From: a bacterium
GTDB taxonomy: Bacteria; Spirochaetota; UBA4802; UBA5550
Assembly: GCA_024224995.1 (NCBI GenBank)
Contig: JAAENB010000837.1
Span: 1-9,284, forward strand
Length of the DNA: 9,284 nt
Direction: 5' to 3'
Both the position numbers and the translations under genes were made by a program. Shown here one piece after another: positions 1 to 6,088 of this stretch (positions within the stretch are counted from its first letter, which is position 1; each line of letters starts with the position of its first letter). The notes below the pieces were generated by a model. It saw nothing but the letters and a program-made list of their open reading frames with translations. It had not been told where the DNA came from and did no database searches.

Positions 1-28
1 AGACTAAATAGTACTGCGGGCTGCATCT

Positions 29-116
29 GGCGTAGAAGTATGGGCTCTTTGGGTTGTGAGGACTGTTTGACCGGAGGGAGTTCCGCAGCAATCCAAAGAG
101 CCCATGCTTCTACGCC
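29..116 (+). repeat. Long hairpin repeat A1 (variable stem, conserved loop)
   Basis: Arms 29-54 and 91-116 pair over 26 positions, and T55-A90 and G56-C89 extend the stem inward. The only non-Watson-Crick pairs are T39-G106 and G53-T92, both G-U wobbles if the plus strand is transcribed. The loop region (about 55-90) begins TGTGAGGACTGTTTGA and ends GAGTTCCGCAGCA. Its reverse complement reappears with few changes in the loops at 7133-7170 and 9227-9262, while the stems differ. A further 30 bp or so downstream (114-146: GCCCGC, CAC, then GTTTCTTAAGAG) is also shared with the flank of the copy at 9205-9284. It lies upstream of the TonB receptor gene and could be the 3' end of a gene to the left of the window. 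There is no T-run after the stem, so a classical intrinsic terminator is not supported. Confidence 0.9.
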
Positions 117-134
117 CGCGCACAAGCAAAAAGA

Positions 135-150
135 GTTTCTTAAGAGAAAC
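135..150. promoter_or_regulatory. 16-bp inverted repeat upstream of the TonB-receptor promoter
   Basis: GTTTCTTAAGAGAAAC has perfect 6-bp arms around TAAG and ends 9 bp before the -35 hexamer of the receptor gene, a plausible operator position. The left half is also part of the conserved downstream flank of hairpin family A; the flank of the 9205-9284 copy keeps GTTTCTTGAGAG but lacks the complete right arm. It may therefore be repeat sequence rather than a regulator site. Confidence 0.25.
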
Positions 151-159
151 AAAAAAGGG

Positions 160-187
160 TTGCAAGCAGCGAATTTCAGGGTATACT
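160..187 (+). promoter_or_regulatory. Sigma70-type promoter for the TonB-dependent receptor
   Basis: TTGCAA at 160-165 matches the -35 consensus at 4 of 6 positions and TATACT at 182-187 matches the -10 at 5 of 6, with a 16-bp spacer. Transcription would start near 194, giving a leader of about 30 nt that holds the AGGGAGGGAG ribosome-binding site (206-215). It is the best promoter-like pair between hairpin A1 and the start codon. Confidence 0.55.
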
Positions 188-222
188 TATATGAATAAGG
201 GCAACAGGGAGGGAGAAACAGA

Positions 223-2424
223 ATGCAGGGGAAAAGACCCGTACCCGGTTTAATAGTATCACGGACTTTTATTTCCCTCTGTATTACCGTGGTCTTTTTT
301 ATAGTCTCAAGCGAAAACTCCGGCCTGCTCAAAGCACAGGAGTCCCCACCCCCAGAAGAGACCGTTCCAACGGAAGAGGAGCCAAACAATAGAGCAAACT
401 CCTTTGCGGAAGAAGACTTCTTCCGCCTGGAAGAGCTCCTGGTAGTAACAGCCACCAGAACGGCCGGGGTAAAGCTCAAAGAAGCGCCTGCGGTAGTCTA
501 TATTATCACCCAAAAACAGGTCCGGGCACGGGGATACCGGACCCTGGAAGACGCCCTCCACGATGTAGTGGGCTTTGACTTTCAGCACGTAAACGGAACC
601 TCCCCGGTAAATGTTCACCAGCGGGGCCTGGCAGGCGACAACCAGCGGACCCTTGTTTATATCGACGGTATACTCGATAATATCATCTCTCCCAATGCAG
701 TTTACGGCGGAACACTCCGCTTTCCCCTGCAAAATGTGGAACGAATAGAGATCGTATCAGGGCCCGCGTCCGCGCTCTATGGAGCCAATGCCTTTAACGG
801 CGTTATCAACATAATAACGAAAAACGGCAAAGACCATCCCGGAAATGAAGTCCGATTTTTCGGAGAATCCTACATGAGTCAGTACCATAATGGAGGCGGC
901 GGTTCTTTTACCAGCCGGAACAGTATAGGAAAACGGGCCGGGTACAGTATTAGCGGCTATTATTATAAAAGCAATGGGCCCGATTTCAGGAATATTCAGT
1001 CACTTGACGCAAACGGAAAAGGATACTGGTGGTCTCATCTCTATAATGCCTCACGGGAAGAGAACTATAATATAACGGGTAAATTTTTCCTGGACAATTT
1101 TCGTCTTGAACTCATTAACTGGCAAAATCTACAGGGAACAGGAACCTTCGCCAACGGGTTTCACCTCATTGACACAGACCGGGATAATTATAAGGGCTCT
1201 GCCTGGAATTTCCGGGCTAATTCAGTAAGCGCGGGCTACCTCCTGAACATCAATAAACACCTGAGCCTGGACAGCGAATTTATCGCGCGCCATACAGAAG
1301 TACTCGACTCCAGCATTGATAATGAACCAGTCACAAAAACCCCGGAAGCCGCCTACAGCAGCCCGGACCAGACAACACAAACCACCTATACCAGGCCCGA
1401 TTATTCATATAAACTGGAAGAACGGCTTCAGTGGAGACCAAACAATAAAACCAATATAACCCTGGGCGGAGAAGTAATACATTTTGTAGTACCCAGAGGC
1501 TACTCCTCTTACGAACGGGTCAAATATCAAAATTTCGCGGCCTATACCCAGGTTATGTACCGGCTCTTTGCCCCCCTTTCAATCACCGCCGGGTACCGCT
1601 TCGACTATAATACCACCTATGGAGAGTCCCATACTCCCCGGATCAGCGCGGTCTTTTCAAGCGGCCATCTTACCCTGAAAGCGCTCTTTAGTACGGGATT
1701 CCGCGCCCCATCGGCAAAGGAATTATATAATCAAACCACAAAACGAAAATCCAATCCCAATCTAACCCCGGAAACACTCATTAGCGGAGAGCTGGGAGCG
1801 GGTTACCGCCTTCTGGAAATTATGCTGCTCTCGGTCCATTCTTACTACAACCGGGTAAGCAATCTCATCTTTGAAGTAGACTCCACCGAAGCCAATCCCA
1901 ATTTCTCCGGCACTAACTGGAGACAGTTCCAAAACGCGGGAGATGCCAACATTATAGGAATAGAAATTCAGGGTGATATCCGGGTTGGCAGGAGTCTTTT
2001 CCTCTTCATGAATTACAACTTTCTATACACCACCTACACAAACCTCAGTTCCGATATTCGAAGTTCTCCCGCAGCCATGAACAGCAATGAATCCCCCAAT
2101 ATCGCGCCGCATAAAATCAACGCAGGCATTACCTGGTATCTCCTTGACAGGCTCTCTCTGCACCTCAGAGGAAACTATGTCTATAGAAGAAAATCAATCG
2201 CCACCAGCGCGATCAGCTCTGTTGACGGGTATGTTCTCCTTCACGCAAATATCTCTTTTGACGATGCCTTTATAAAGGGTCTTTATTTCCGGCTCCTGGC
2301 ACGGAACCTCCTGGATACCCAGGCCTTTGATCCCGGGATCCGCTCCGCCGACGGAGATTATTATCCCACGAAACATCCAATAGAAGGCCGCTATTTCCGC
2401 CTCAGCTGCGGGTACCGGTTTTAA
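223..2424 (+). CDS. TonB-dependent outer-membrane receptor
   Basis: A 733-residue protein with the full architecture of a TonB-dependent transporter, which imports a scarce ligand (siderophore, cobalamin, haem or similar) across the outer membrane using TonB-ExbBD energy. A basic start and hydrophobic stretch (about 15-30) form a long signal peptide with likely cleavage after LKA (38). An acidic, proline-rich linker (40-65) follows, then a TonB-box-like ELLVVTATR at 71-79. The plug domain runs to about 200, with SGPASALYGANAFNGVINI at 179-195 typical of its end. The rest is the beta-barrel, including the family motif GFRAPSAKELY and a terminal aromatic residue (YRF), as expected for BAM-assembled barrels. 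The start follows AGGGAGGGAG at 7-nt spacing. Overall it resembles the CirA/BtuB group, but the substrate cannot be read from sequence, and no tonB, exbBD or ABC transporter genes are nearby. Confidence 0.94.
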   Translation: MQGKRPVPGLIVSRTFISLCITVVFFIVSSENSGLLKAQESPPPEETVPTEEEPNNRANSFAEEDFFRLEELLVVTATRTAGVKLKEAPAVVYIITQKQVRARGYRTLEDALHDVVGFDFQHVNGTSPVNVHQRGLAGDNQRTLVYIDGILDNIISPNAVYGGTLRFPLQNVERIEIVSGPASALYGANAFNGVINIITKNGKDHPGNEVRFFGESYMSQYHNGGGGSFTSRNSIGKRAGYSISGYYYKSNGPDFRNIQSLDANGKGYWWSHLYNASREENYNITGKFFLDNFRLELINWQNLQGTGTFANGFHLIDTDRDNYKGSAWNFRANSVSAGYLLNINKHLSLDSEFIARHTEVLDSSIDNEPVTKTPEAAYSSPDQTTQTTYTRPDYSYKLEERLQWRPNNKTNITLGGEVIHFVVPRGYSSYERVKYQNFAAYTQVMYRLFAPLSITAGYRFDYNTTYGESHTPRISAVFSSGHLTLKALFSTGFRAPSAKELYNQTTKRKSNPNLTPETLISGELGAGYRLLEIMLLSVHSYYNRVSNLIFEVDSTEANPNFSGTNWRQFQNAGDANIIGIEIQGDIRVGRSLFLFMNYNFLYTTYTNLSSDIRSSPAAMNSNESPNIAPHKINAGITWYLLDRLSLHLRGNYVYRRKSIATSAISSVDGYVLLHANISFDDAFIKGLYFRLLARNLLDTQAFDPGIRSADGDYYPTKHPIEGRYFRLSCGYRF

Positions 2425-2443
2425 GAGGATGTAAAAAATGCTT

Positions 2444-2458
2444 TACACCATCGGTGTA
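2444..2458 (+). other. Small hairpin 20 bp after the receptor stop codon
   Basis: TACACC and GGTGTA pair around the loop ATC. The stem is only 6 bp and is not followed by a T-run, so it is at best a weak 3'-end structure for the receptor mRNA. Confidence 0.25.
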
Positions 2459-2518
2459 TCCATTAAAAGCTCTAAAAGCTGATTTTGTCACAGGAACAAC
2501 TCTTTTTGCGATTTAATA

Positions 2519-2547
2519 TTGACAAAAATGACTACTAATATTATAAT
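2519..2547 (+). promoter_or_regulatory. Perfect-consensus sigma70 promoter for the PD40 lipoprotein
   Basis: TTGACA at 2519-2524 and TATAAT at 2542-2547 are exact consensus hexamers separated by the optimal 17 bp (2525-2541). The surroundings are AT-rich. Transcription would start near 2554, leaving a leader of about 70 nt before the ATG at 2625. A match this good implies strong basal expression, and no obvious operator palindrome overlaps it. Confidence 0.82.
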
Positions 2548-2624
2548 GGCTAAAATATTAATAGCGTCCCCCCGAAGTTGAACAAATATCCAATTTTTTA
2601 TTTACTTTAAAAAAAGGATCCATT

Positions 2625-4430
2625 ATGAAAAATATCAGCAAATCATTCTTTTTTCTAATTTTATTCTTACTTCTTATTCCCGGCTGCAAGTATAATGAAA
2701 ATTTCCTTGCCGGACTCATTGAACCGGACCGGGAGAGCTCTATTATTACTATCTCTTCTCCGGCAGAGGGGAGTATTTTCAAAAAAGAGAATATTATTGT
2801 TCCCATCACCGGTATCGCCGATGATAATATTGAACTCTCGGAAGTTTCGGTAGCTATCGATAACGGCAGTTTTTCTCCGGCAAGGGGAAAAGACAATTGG
2901 CTCTATAATATCAACACTGATGAGTTAGCATATGGAAGACATACGGTAATTGCAAAAGCAACTGATCTTTACGGGAATACTTCTTACGCTCAAACGTTTA
3001 TTGTTATTACCTATGATTCAAATCCTGATATTAACAGTACCATCCCGGCTCACAAGGAAGCCAATGTTCCCCTAAACCAGGAAATTTCCATACTATTCAC
3101 CAATGATATGGAAGCCGATTCAATTAATGACAACACTTTTATAGTAGAAGATTCGGAAAGTAATACTATGAGCGGGGAAATTTCTTATTACCCCAATGAA
3201 AAAAAAGCGGTCTTTCGAAATAACGAAGATTGGATTATTGATACCACCTATACGGTTACGGTAACAACAGGAGCAAAAGATTTTGTATGGAATTTTTTTA
3301 CGTCCGATTACTCCTTTACTTTTTATACCCATGCCGAAATTCCGGTAGAACCGGTAAGCGTTACGGGAGTGGGCTTAAATAAATCATCAACGAGCCTCAC
3401 TGAAAATGATTCCGAGCAGCTCACCGCGACAATATTCCCCGAAGGCGCTACGAATAAGAATGTTACCTGGTCATCAACTGACGGGACGAAGGCATCAGTA
3501 TCTTCAACAGGACTTGTCAAGGCAATTGCCCAGGGCAGCGCCACGATTCGTGCCACGACTGAAGACGGCGGGCATGTTGCTAATTGCGTAGTTACGGTAA
3601 ACAACAACACCACCTCTTTAATCGTTTTCGCCTCAGATCGTGATGATAGATATGAATATGAGATATATGTAATGAATACTGATGGCTCTAATCAAAAAAG
3701 GCTGACTGATACTGATAGTAATGATTGGTATCCATCCTGGTCGCCTGACGGTTCTCAAATCGTATTCACTTCAAAACGTGATGGTGGTTATGGCGAGATA
3801 TATGTAATGAATGTTGATGGGTCTAATCCAACAAGGTTAACTGATAATAATGTTATGGACAGGAGCCCATCCTGGTCACCTGACGGTTCTCAAATCGCGT
3901 TCCATTCAGGTTCTTTTACTGAATTTGAGATATACGTAATGGATACTGATGGGGAGAATCGAACAAGCATCACTAATAGTTCCGGCGATGACAGCTTCCC
4001 ATGCTGGTCACCTGATGGGTCTCAAATCGCATTCCAGTCAAAACGTGATGGTAATTATGAGATATATGTAATGAATGCGAATGGGTCTAATCAAACAAAT
4101 ATAACCAACAATTCTGATGGCAATGATTGCTGCCCATCCTGGTCTCCTGATGGGTCTCAAATCGCATTCCAGTCAAATCGTGATGGTATTGATGAGGTAT
4201 ATGTAATGGATGCTGATGGGTCTAACCAAAGAAATATAACCAACGATCCTGTTCGTGGTGGTTACGGACCATCCTGGTCTCCTGGTGGTTCTCAAATCGC
4301 ATTCACCTCAAATCGTGGTTTTGGTGATGAGATATATGTAATGAATGCTGATGGGTCCAATCAAACAAACGTAACTAATAATTCCGGTACTGATTACGAA
4401 GCATCCTGGTCTCCATTTATCGTAGAATAA
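2625..4430 (+). CDS. Multidomain lipoprotein: Ig-like domains plus six-repeat PD40 (TolB-like) propeller
   Basis: A 601-residue lipoprotein. MKNISKSFFFLILFLLLIPGC is a lipoprotein signal peptide with the acylated Cys at 21. In order follow an Ig-like beta-sandwich (about 38-130), a Big_5-type domain (about 132-238, with PLNQEISILFTNDME), a Big_2-type domain (about 243-325, with TWSSTDGTKASVSSTGLVKAI) and a C-terminal propeller (about 331-601). The propeller has six copies of a 44-45-residue PD40 repeat, each with E(I/V)YVM(N/D)..G and SWSPDGSQIAF. Ig-like stalks commonly hold a functional head away from the membrane, and TolB-type propellers bind proteins or glycans, so an adhesive or binding role is inferred; there is no sign of an enzyme. 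The start is fixed by AAGGA at 2614-2618, 6 nt before the ATG. The last repeat ends in SWSPFIVE, so the sixth blade may close with the first strand, as in circularised propellers. Confidence 0.9.
   Translation: MKNISKSFFFLILFLLLIPGCKYNENFLAGLIEPDRESSIITISSPAEGSIFKKENIIVPITGIADDNIELSEVSVAIDNGSFSPARGKDNWLYNINTDELAYGRHTVIAKATDLYGNTSYAQTFIVITYDSNPDINSTIPAHKEANVPLNQEISILFTNDMEADSINDNTFIVEDSESNTMSGEISYYPNEKKAVFRNNEDWIIDTTYTVTVTTGAKDFVWNFFTSDYSFTFYTHAEIPVEPVSVTGVGLNKSSTSLTENDSEQLTATIFPEGATNKNVTWSSTDGTKASVSSTGLVKAIAQGSATIRATTEDGGHVANCVVTVNNNTTSLIVFASDRDDRYEYEIYVMNTDGSNQKRLTDTDSNDWYPSWSPDGSQIVFTSKRDGGYGEIYVMNVDGSNPTRLTDNNVMDRSPSWSPDGSQIAFHSGSFTEFEIYVMDTDGENRTSITNSSGDDSFPCWSPDGSQIAFQSKRDGNYEIYVMNANGSNQTNITNNSDGNDCCPSWSPDGSQIAFQSNRDGIDEVYVMDADGSNQRNITNDPVRGGYGPSWSPGGSQIAFTSNRGFGDEIYVMNADGSNQTNVTNNSGTDYEASWSPFIVE
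3738..4409 (+). repeat. Intragenic tandem repeat of 132-135 bp encoding PD40 blades
   Basis: The SWSP codons recur with TGG at 3738, 3873, 4005, 4140, 4275 and 4407, giving spacings of 135, 132, 135, 135 and 132 bp. DNA blocks such as GGTCTCAAATCGCATTCCAG and GAGATATATGTAATGAATG are nearly identical between units, including third codon positions. This points to recent tandem duplication or gene conversion and not only to protein-level selection. Confidence 0.88.
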
Positions 4431-4510
4431 TTCCCCTTGACATTCCCCCAAAAAAGGGCTATTTTTTATATATACATATTATATACATAAATTTTTTAGG
4501 GGGGAATTAT
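4427..4510 (+). promoter_or_regulatory. Inverted repeats covering the ribosome-binding site of the next gene
   Basis: ATAATTCCCC (4427-4436) is the exact reverse complement of GGGGAATTAT (4501-4510), which contains part of the ribosome-binding site and the first two bases of the start codon at 4509. A second copy, ATTCCCCCAAAAAA (4442-4455), can pair with the same region (4492-4507) with two bulged nucleotides. A transcript reading through from the upstream lipoprotein could thus hide the GGGGGG site in a 10- or 14-bp stem. A transcript from the TTGACA promoter at 4437 would start beyond the left arms and stay open. Pairing is seen; regulation is inferred. Confidence 0.45.
4437..4465 (+). promoter_or_regulatory. 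Candidate promoter for the orphan lipoprotein
   Basis: TTGACA (4437-4442) is an exact -35 hexamer starting 6 bp after the upstream stop codon. TATTTT (4460-4465) lies at the ideal 17-bp spacing and matches 4 of 6 -10 bases. Other TATATT-like -10 candidates farther down are badly spaced. It would give a leader of about 37 nt. Confidence 0.45.
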
Positions 4511-5636
4511 GAAATTTTTTATTGTATTAATTTGCAGCGCGGCCTTTTTTTTAACGGCCTGCGGTGAAGACGAAGGATCAGGTTCCAGTATGTTCGGACT
4601 GGGAGCTGCCGCAGTTGAGTCTCTTCCGCAGCTGAGGCAAAGCGGGGGTAAGGCCTATGGGTCTAAGGCCACCATAACAAGCGGAACTATTGCCGATTAC
4701 AATACGCTTTCGACTTTTTTTAAGCTGGAATGTATTATGCCCGGCATGGATGATTTTTGTCCTTCCGGTGTTGACGCTACTACGGGCGGCGATTCCAATC
4801 CATACAAACTTACCAGCTACACGCTCATTGGTTCAATTTATCATGCCGATATGTATTCCGGCGGTTTAAAAACATCCTGTGACGACACCAGCACCACAAT
4901 AACTTCCGGTTCTTTTGTTGCTGCCTCAAGCGGAGGAGATCCCGCGAAGTTCCTTCTGGACTATTACAGTCTTTTAACCTGCACAGGTCAGGACACGAGT
5001 GAAGATCTCGGCAGTGGAACCAAATACCAGGCATATTCTTTTGGCGGCGGAACCTACCAGGCCACACTAACGACCCGTTACCGGAATCCCTATAATGGCG
5101 TATCCTCTCCGGGGCAAAACGATGTGTTCCAGGTCTATGTTGGTGTAAGCAGCGACGAGCCGGTTTTTCTCGCTTATAATTATGCCGGTGCCGATTCCAT
5201 GTATCAGCGAACCGTGCTCCTGGTAAATCTCGAGACTCACCGTTTCGCGGTAAAACACTATGAGCCGGGCTCCCCGGTGAAAAACCTGGTGGCCATTGGG
5301 GTTGGCGGCGTAAACCGTACTACCGGTGAACTGAACGCGGGATATTATTTCGCGAAATTTACCGACAATAGCGGAACAGAAGATGACGGCTGTATCGACA
5401 ACGCTACAGGCTCTTTCCAGTCCGACGATACTCCCTGCACCGGAGCCTCGGTTCCCGTCACCTGGTCTTCAAGCGACACCGTAGCAACCTATCTCTCAAT
5501 GACCGATGACGACAAGACCCGTTTAGCCGCGTTTCTCGCGAAATTTACCGACCAATCTTTTTTCGCAAGCACCGACTCTCCGGAAAACAGCACCACTGAT
5601 CCGGAACAGAATTTTCCGCAGTCCATCACGCCCTGA
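4509..5636 (+). CDS. Lipoprotein of unknown function
   Basis: A 375-residue protein beginning MKFFIVLICSAAFFLTAC, a lipoprotein signal with the lipidated Cys at 18. I do not recognise a domain. The mature part is rich in Gly, Ser, Thr and Asp and has six further cysteines (in LEC, DFC, TSC, LTC, DGC and TPC), an even number compatible with disulfides in an extracytoplasmic protein. Tyr- and Phe-rich beta-like stretches (TLIGSIYHADMY, YQATLTTRYRNPY, DVFQVYVGV) suggest a beta fold, and the acidic, Ser/Thr-rich tail ends NFPQSITP. The ribosome-binding site is a G-run (4499-4504) only 4 nt from the ATG, closer than at the other genes here, and lies inside an inverted repeat. It is 78 bp downstream of the PD40 lipoprotein, and a TTGACA promoter candidate sits in that gap. 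It is probably anchored to the outer or inner membrane; its role is unknown. Confidence 0.87.
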   Translation: MKFFIVLICSAAFFLTACGEDEGSGSSMFGLGAAAVESLPQLRQSGGKAYGSKATITSGTIADYNTLSTFFKLECIMPGMDDFCPSGVDATTGGDSNPYKLTSYTLIGSIYHADMYSGGLKTSCDDTSTTITSGSFVAASSGGDPAKFLLDYYSLLTCTGQDTSEDLGSGTKYQAYSFGGGTYQATLTTRYRNPYNGVSSPGQNDVFQVYVGVSSDEPVFLAYNYAGADSMYQRTVLLVNLETHRFAVKHYEPGSPVKNLVAIGVGGVNRTTGELNAGYYFAKFTDNSGTEDDGCIDNATGSFQSDDTPCTGASVPVTWSSSDTVATYLSMTDDDKTRLAAFLAKFTDQSFFASTDSPENSTTDPEQNFPQSITP

Positions 5637-5667
5637 TGATACCGTAGACCGCAGGGGCTTCCTTCAT

Positions 5668-5711
5668 CATAACGAGGGGCTGGAAGCCCCACGTTATGAG
5701 AAACTCTTTTT
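5668..5711 (+). terminator. Terminator-like hairpin after the orphan lipoprotein
   Basis: CATAACG (5668-5674) pairs with CGTTATG (5692-5698); after an A-A mismatch GGGGCT (5676-5681) pairs with AGCCCC (5685-5690) around the loop GGA. The T-rich stretch CTCTTTTT follows at 5704-5711, 5 nt after the stem, so the T-run is somewhat displaced. An alternative perfect 9-bp stem, GGGGCTTCC (5654-5662) with GGAAGCCCC (5682-5690), competes for the same strand. Confidence 0.55.
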
Positions 5712-5787
5712 AAACAGGGCTGGTTTCCGGGAAGAGACGTTGCAGTGCAGCGTCTTTACGGGCCTGTTTCCGAAGATATTTCCCGGG
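5699..5787 (+). repeat. Interspersed repeat B, copy 1
   Basis: About 89 bp, matching 8954-9040 in the same orientation. It begins AGAAAC, CTTTTTAAACAGG and ends CCGAAGAT to CCCGGG. Its centre is the palindrome AGACGTTGCA-G-TGCAGCGTCT (5735-5755), with one T-G wobble at 5740/5750. An outer stem, AAACAGG (5712-5718) with CCTGTTT (5763-5769), can enclose it. The central AGACGTTGCA palindrome resembles short multicopy palindromes I remember from intergenic DNA of unrelated bacteria; that is recollection only. No protein frame is conserved between the copies. Confidence 0.85.
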
Positions 5788-5825
5788 TCAACACCACAGA
5801 GGGGGAATCCCAAATAAACACCGTG

Positions 5826-5850
5826 AGGGCACGGCACGCCGTGCCCCTAC
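5826..5850. repeat. GC-rich palindrome (GGGCACGGC/GCCGTGCCC)
   Basis: GGGCACGGC and GCCGTGCCC (5827-5846 region) form perfect 9-bp arms around the two bases AC. The flanks GTG and CTAC nearly extend the symmetry. It resembles a class of small interspersed palindromes that begin and end with GTAGGGGC/GCCCCTAC, here with a degenerate left edge. There is one copy in the window, so its multicopy status cannot be judged here. Confidence 0.6.
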
Positions 5851-5864
5851 ACGTACCGAATACC

Positions 5865-5972
5865 CTCGCAGGGGCCGCACCCCTCGCAGGGGCCGCACCC
5901 CTCGCAGGGGCCGCACCCCTCGCAGGGGCCGCACCCCTCGCAGGGGTCGTACCCCTCGCAGGGGTCGCACCC
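5865..5972. repeat. Six tandem copies of an 18-bp GC-rich unit
   Basis: Units of CTCGCAGGGGCCGCACCC start at 5865, 5883, 5901, 5919, 5937 and 5955. The first four are identical; the fifth reads GGGGTCGTACCC and the sixth GGGGTCGCACCC in the second half. Each unit contains a short palindrome, AGGGG-CCGCA-CCCCT. It is a minisatellite lying between two inverted pieces of repeat B. The 18-bp period is a multiple of three, so several frames stay open, but none has a ribosome-binding site or a plausible protein. Confidence 0.95.
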
Positions 5973-5976
5973 CTTT

Positions 5977-6003
5977 CCCGGAGCATCTTCGTAAAACAGA
6001 CCC
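5977..6003 (-). repeat. Diverged partial copy of repeat B, inverted
   Basis: The reverse complement of this stretch (GGGTCTGTTTT, then ACGAAGAT, CCGGG) aligns with the distal end of repeat B at 5760-5787 (GGGCCTGTTT, CCGAAGAT, CCCGGG), about 21 of 27 positions allowing small gaps. The two pieces face each other across the palindrome and tandem array, so that island is bounded by an imperfect inverted repeat. Confidence 0.5.
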
Positions 6004-6088
6004 TGGTATCAACACAGTTTCTTACTTGTTAAAACTGCAAATGACGTCCACCACTGTCGGGAATACTCGCTTACTGCATCAGGCGGAA

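Larger units (their letters stand above)
5637..6088. other. Convergent intergenic repeat island (452 bp without a gene)
   Basis: This gap separates the convergent ends of the orphan lipoprotein and the esterase. It holds a terminator-like hairpin, a family-B repeat, a 20-bp GC-rich palindrome, six 18-bp tandem units and a diverged inverted piece of family B, all listed separately. Open frames across it (for example with repeating LAGAAP) come from the tandem repeat. Near the esterase end, CAGTTT (6015-6020) and AAACTG (6032-6037) form a weak hairpin without a T-run, and no good minus-strand terminator is visible. Confidence 0.8.

Noticed and set aside
40..198. 52-codon open frame (MGSLGCEDCLTGG...) through hairpin A1
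   Set aside because: It lies inside the inverted repeat. The matching frame of A3 has no usable start and stops early, a one-base deletion shifts it in A2, and no ribosome-binding site precedes it.
5865..5972. CRISPR-like array
   Set aside because: The 18-bp units are directly adjacent with no unique spacers, and there are no cas genes in the window.
5745..6032. Open frames with LAGAAP or RGAAPA repeats on both strands
   Set aside because: They are created by an 18-bp GC-rich tandem repeat that keeps several frames open at once; there is no start signal or protein-like composition outside the array.
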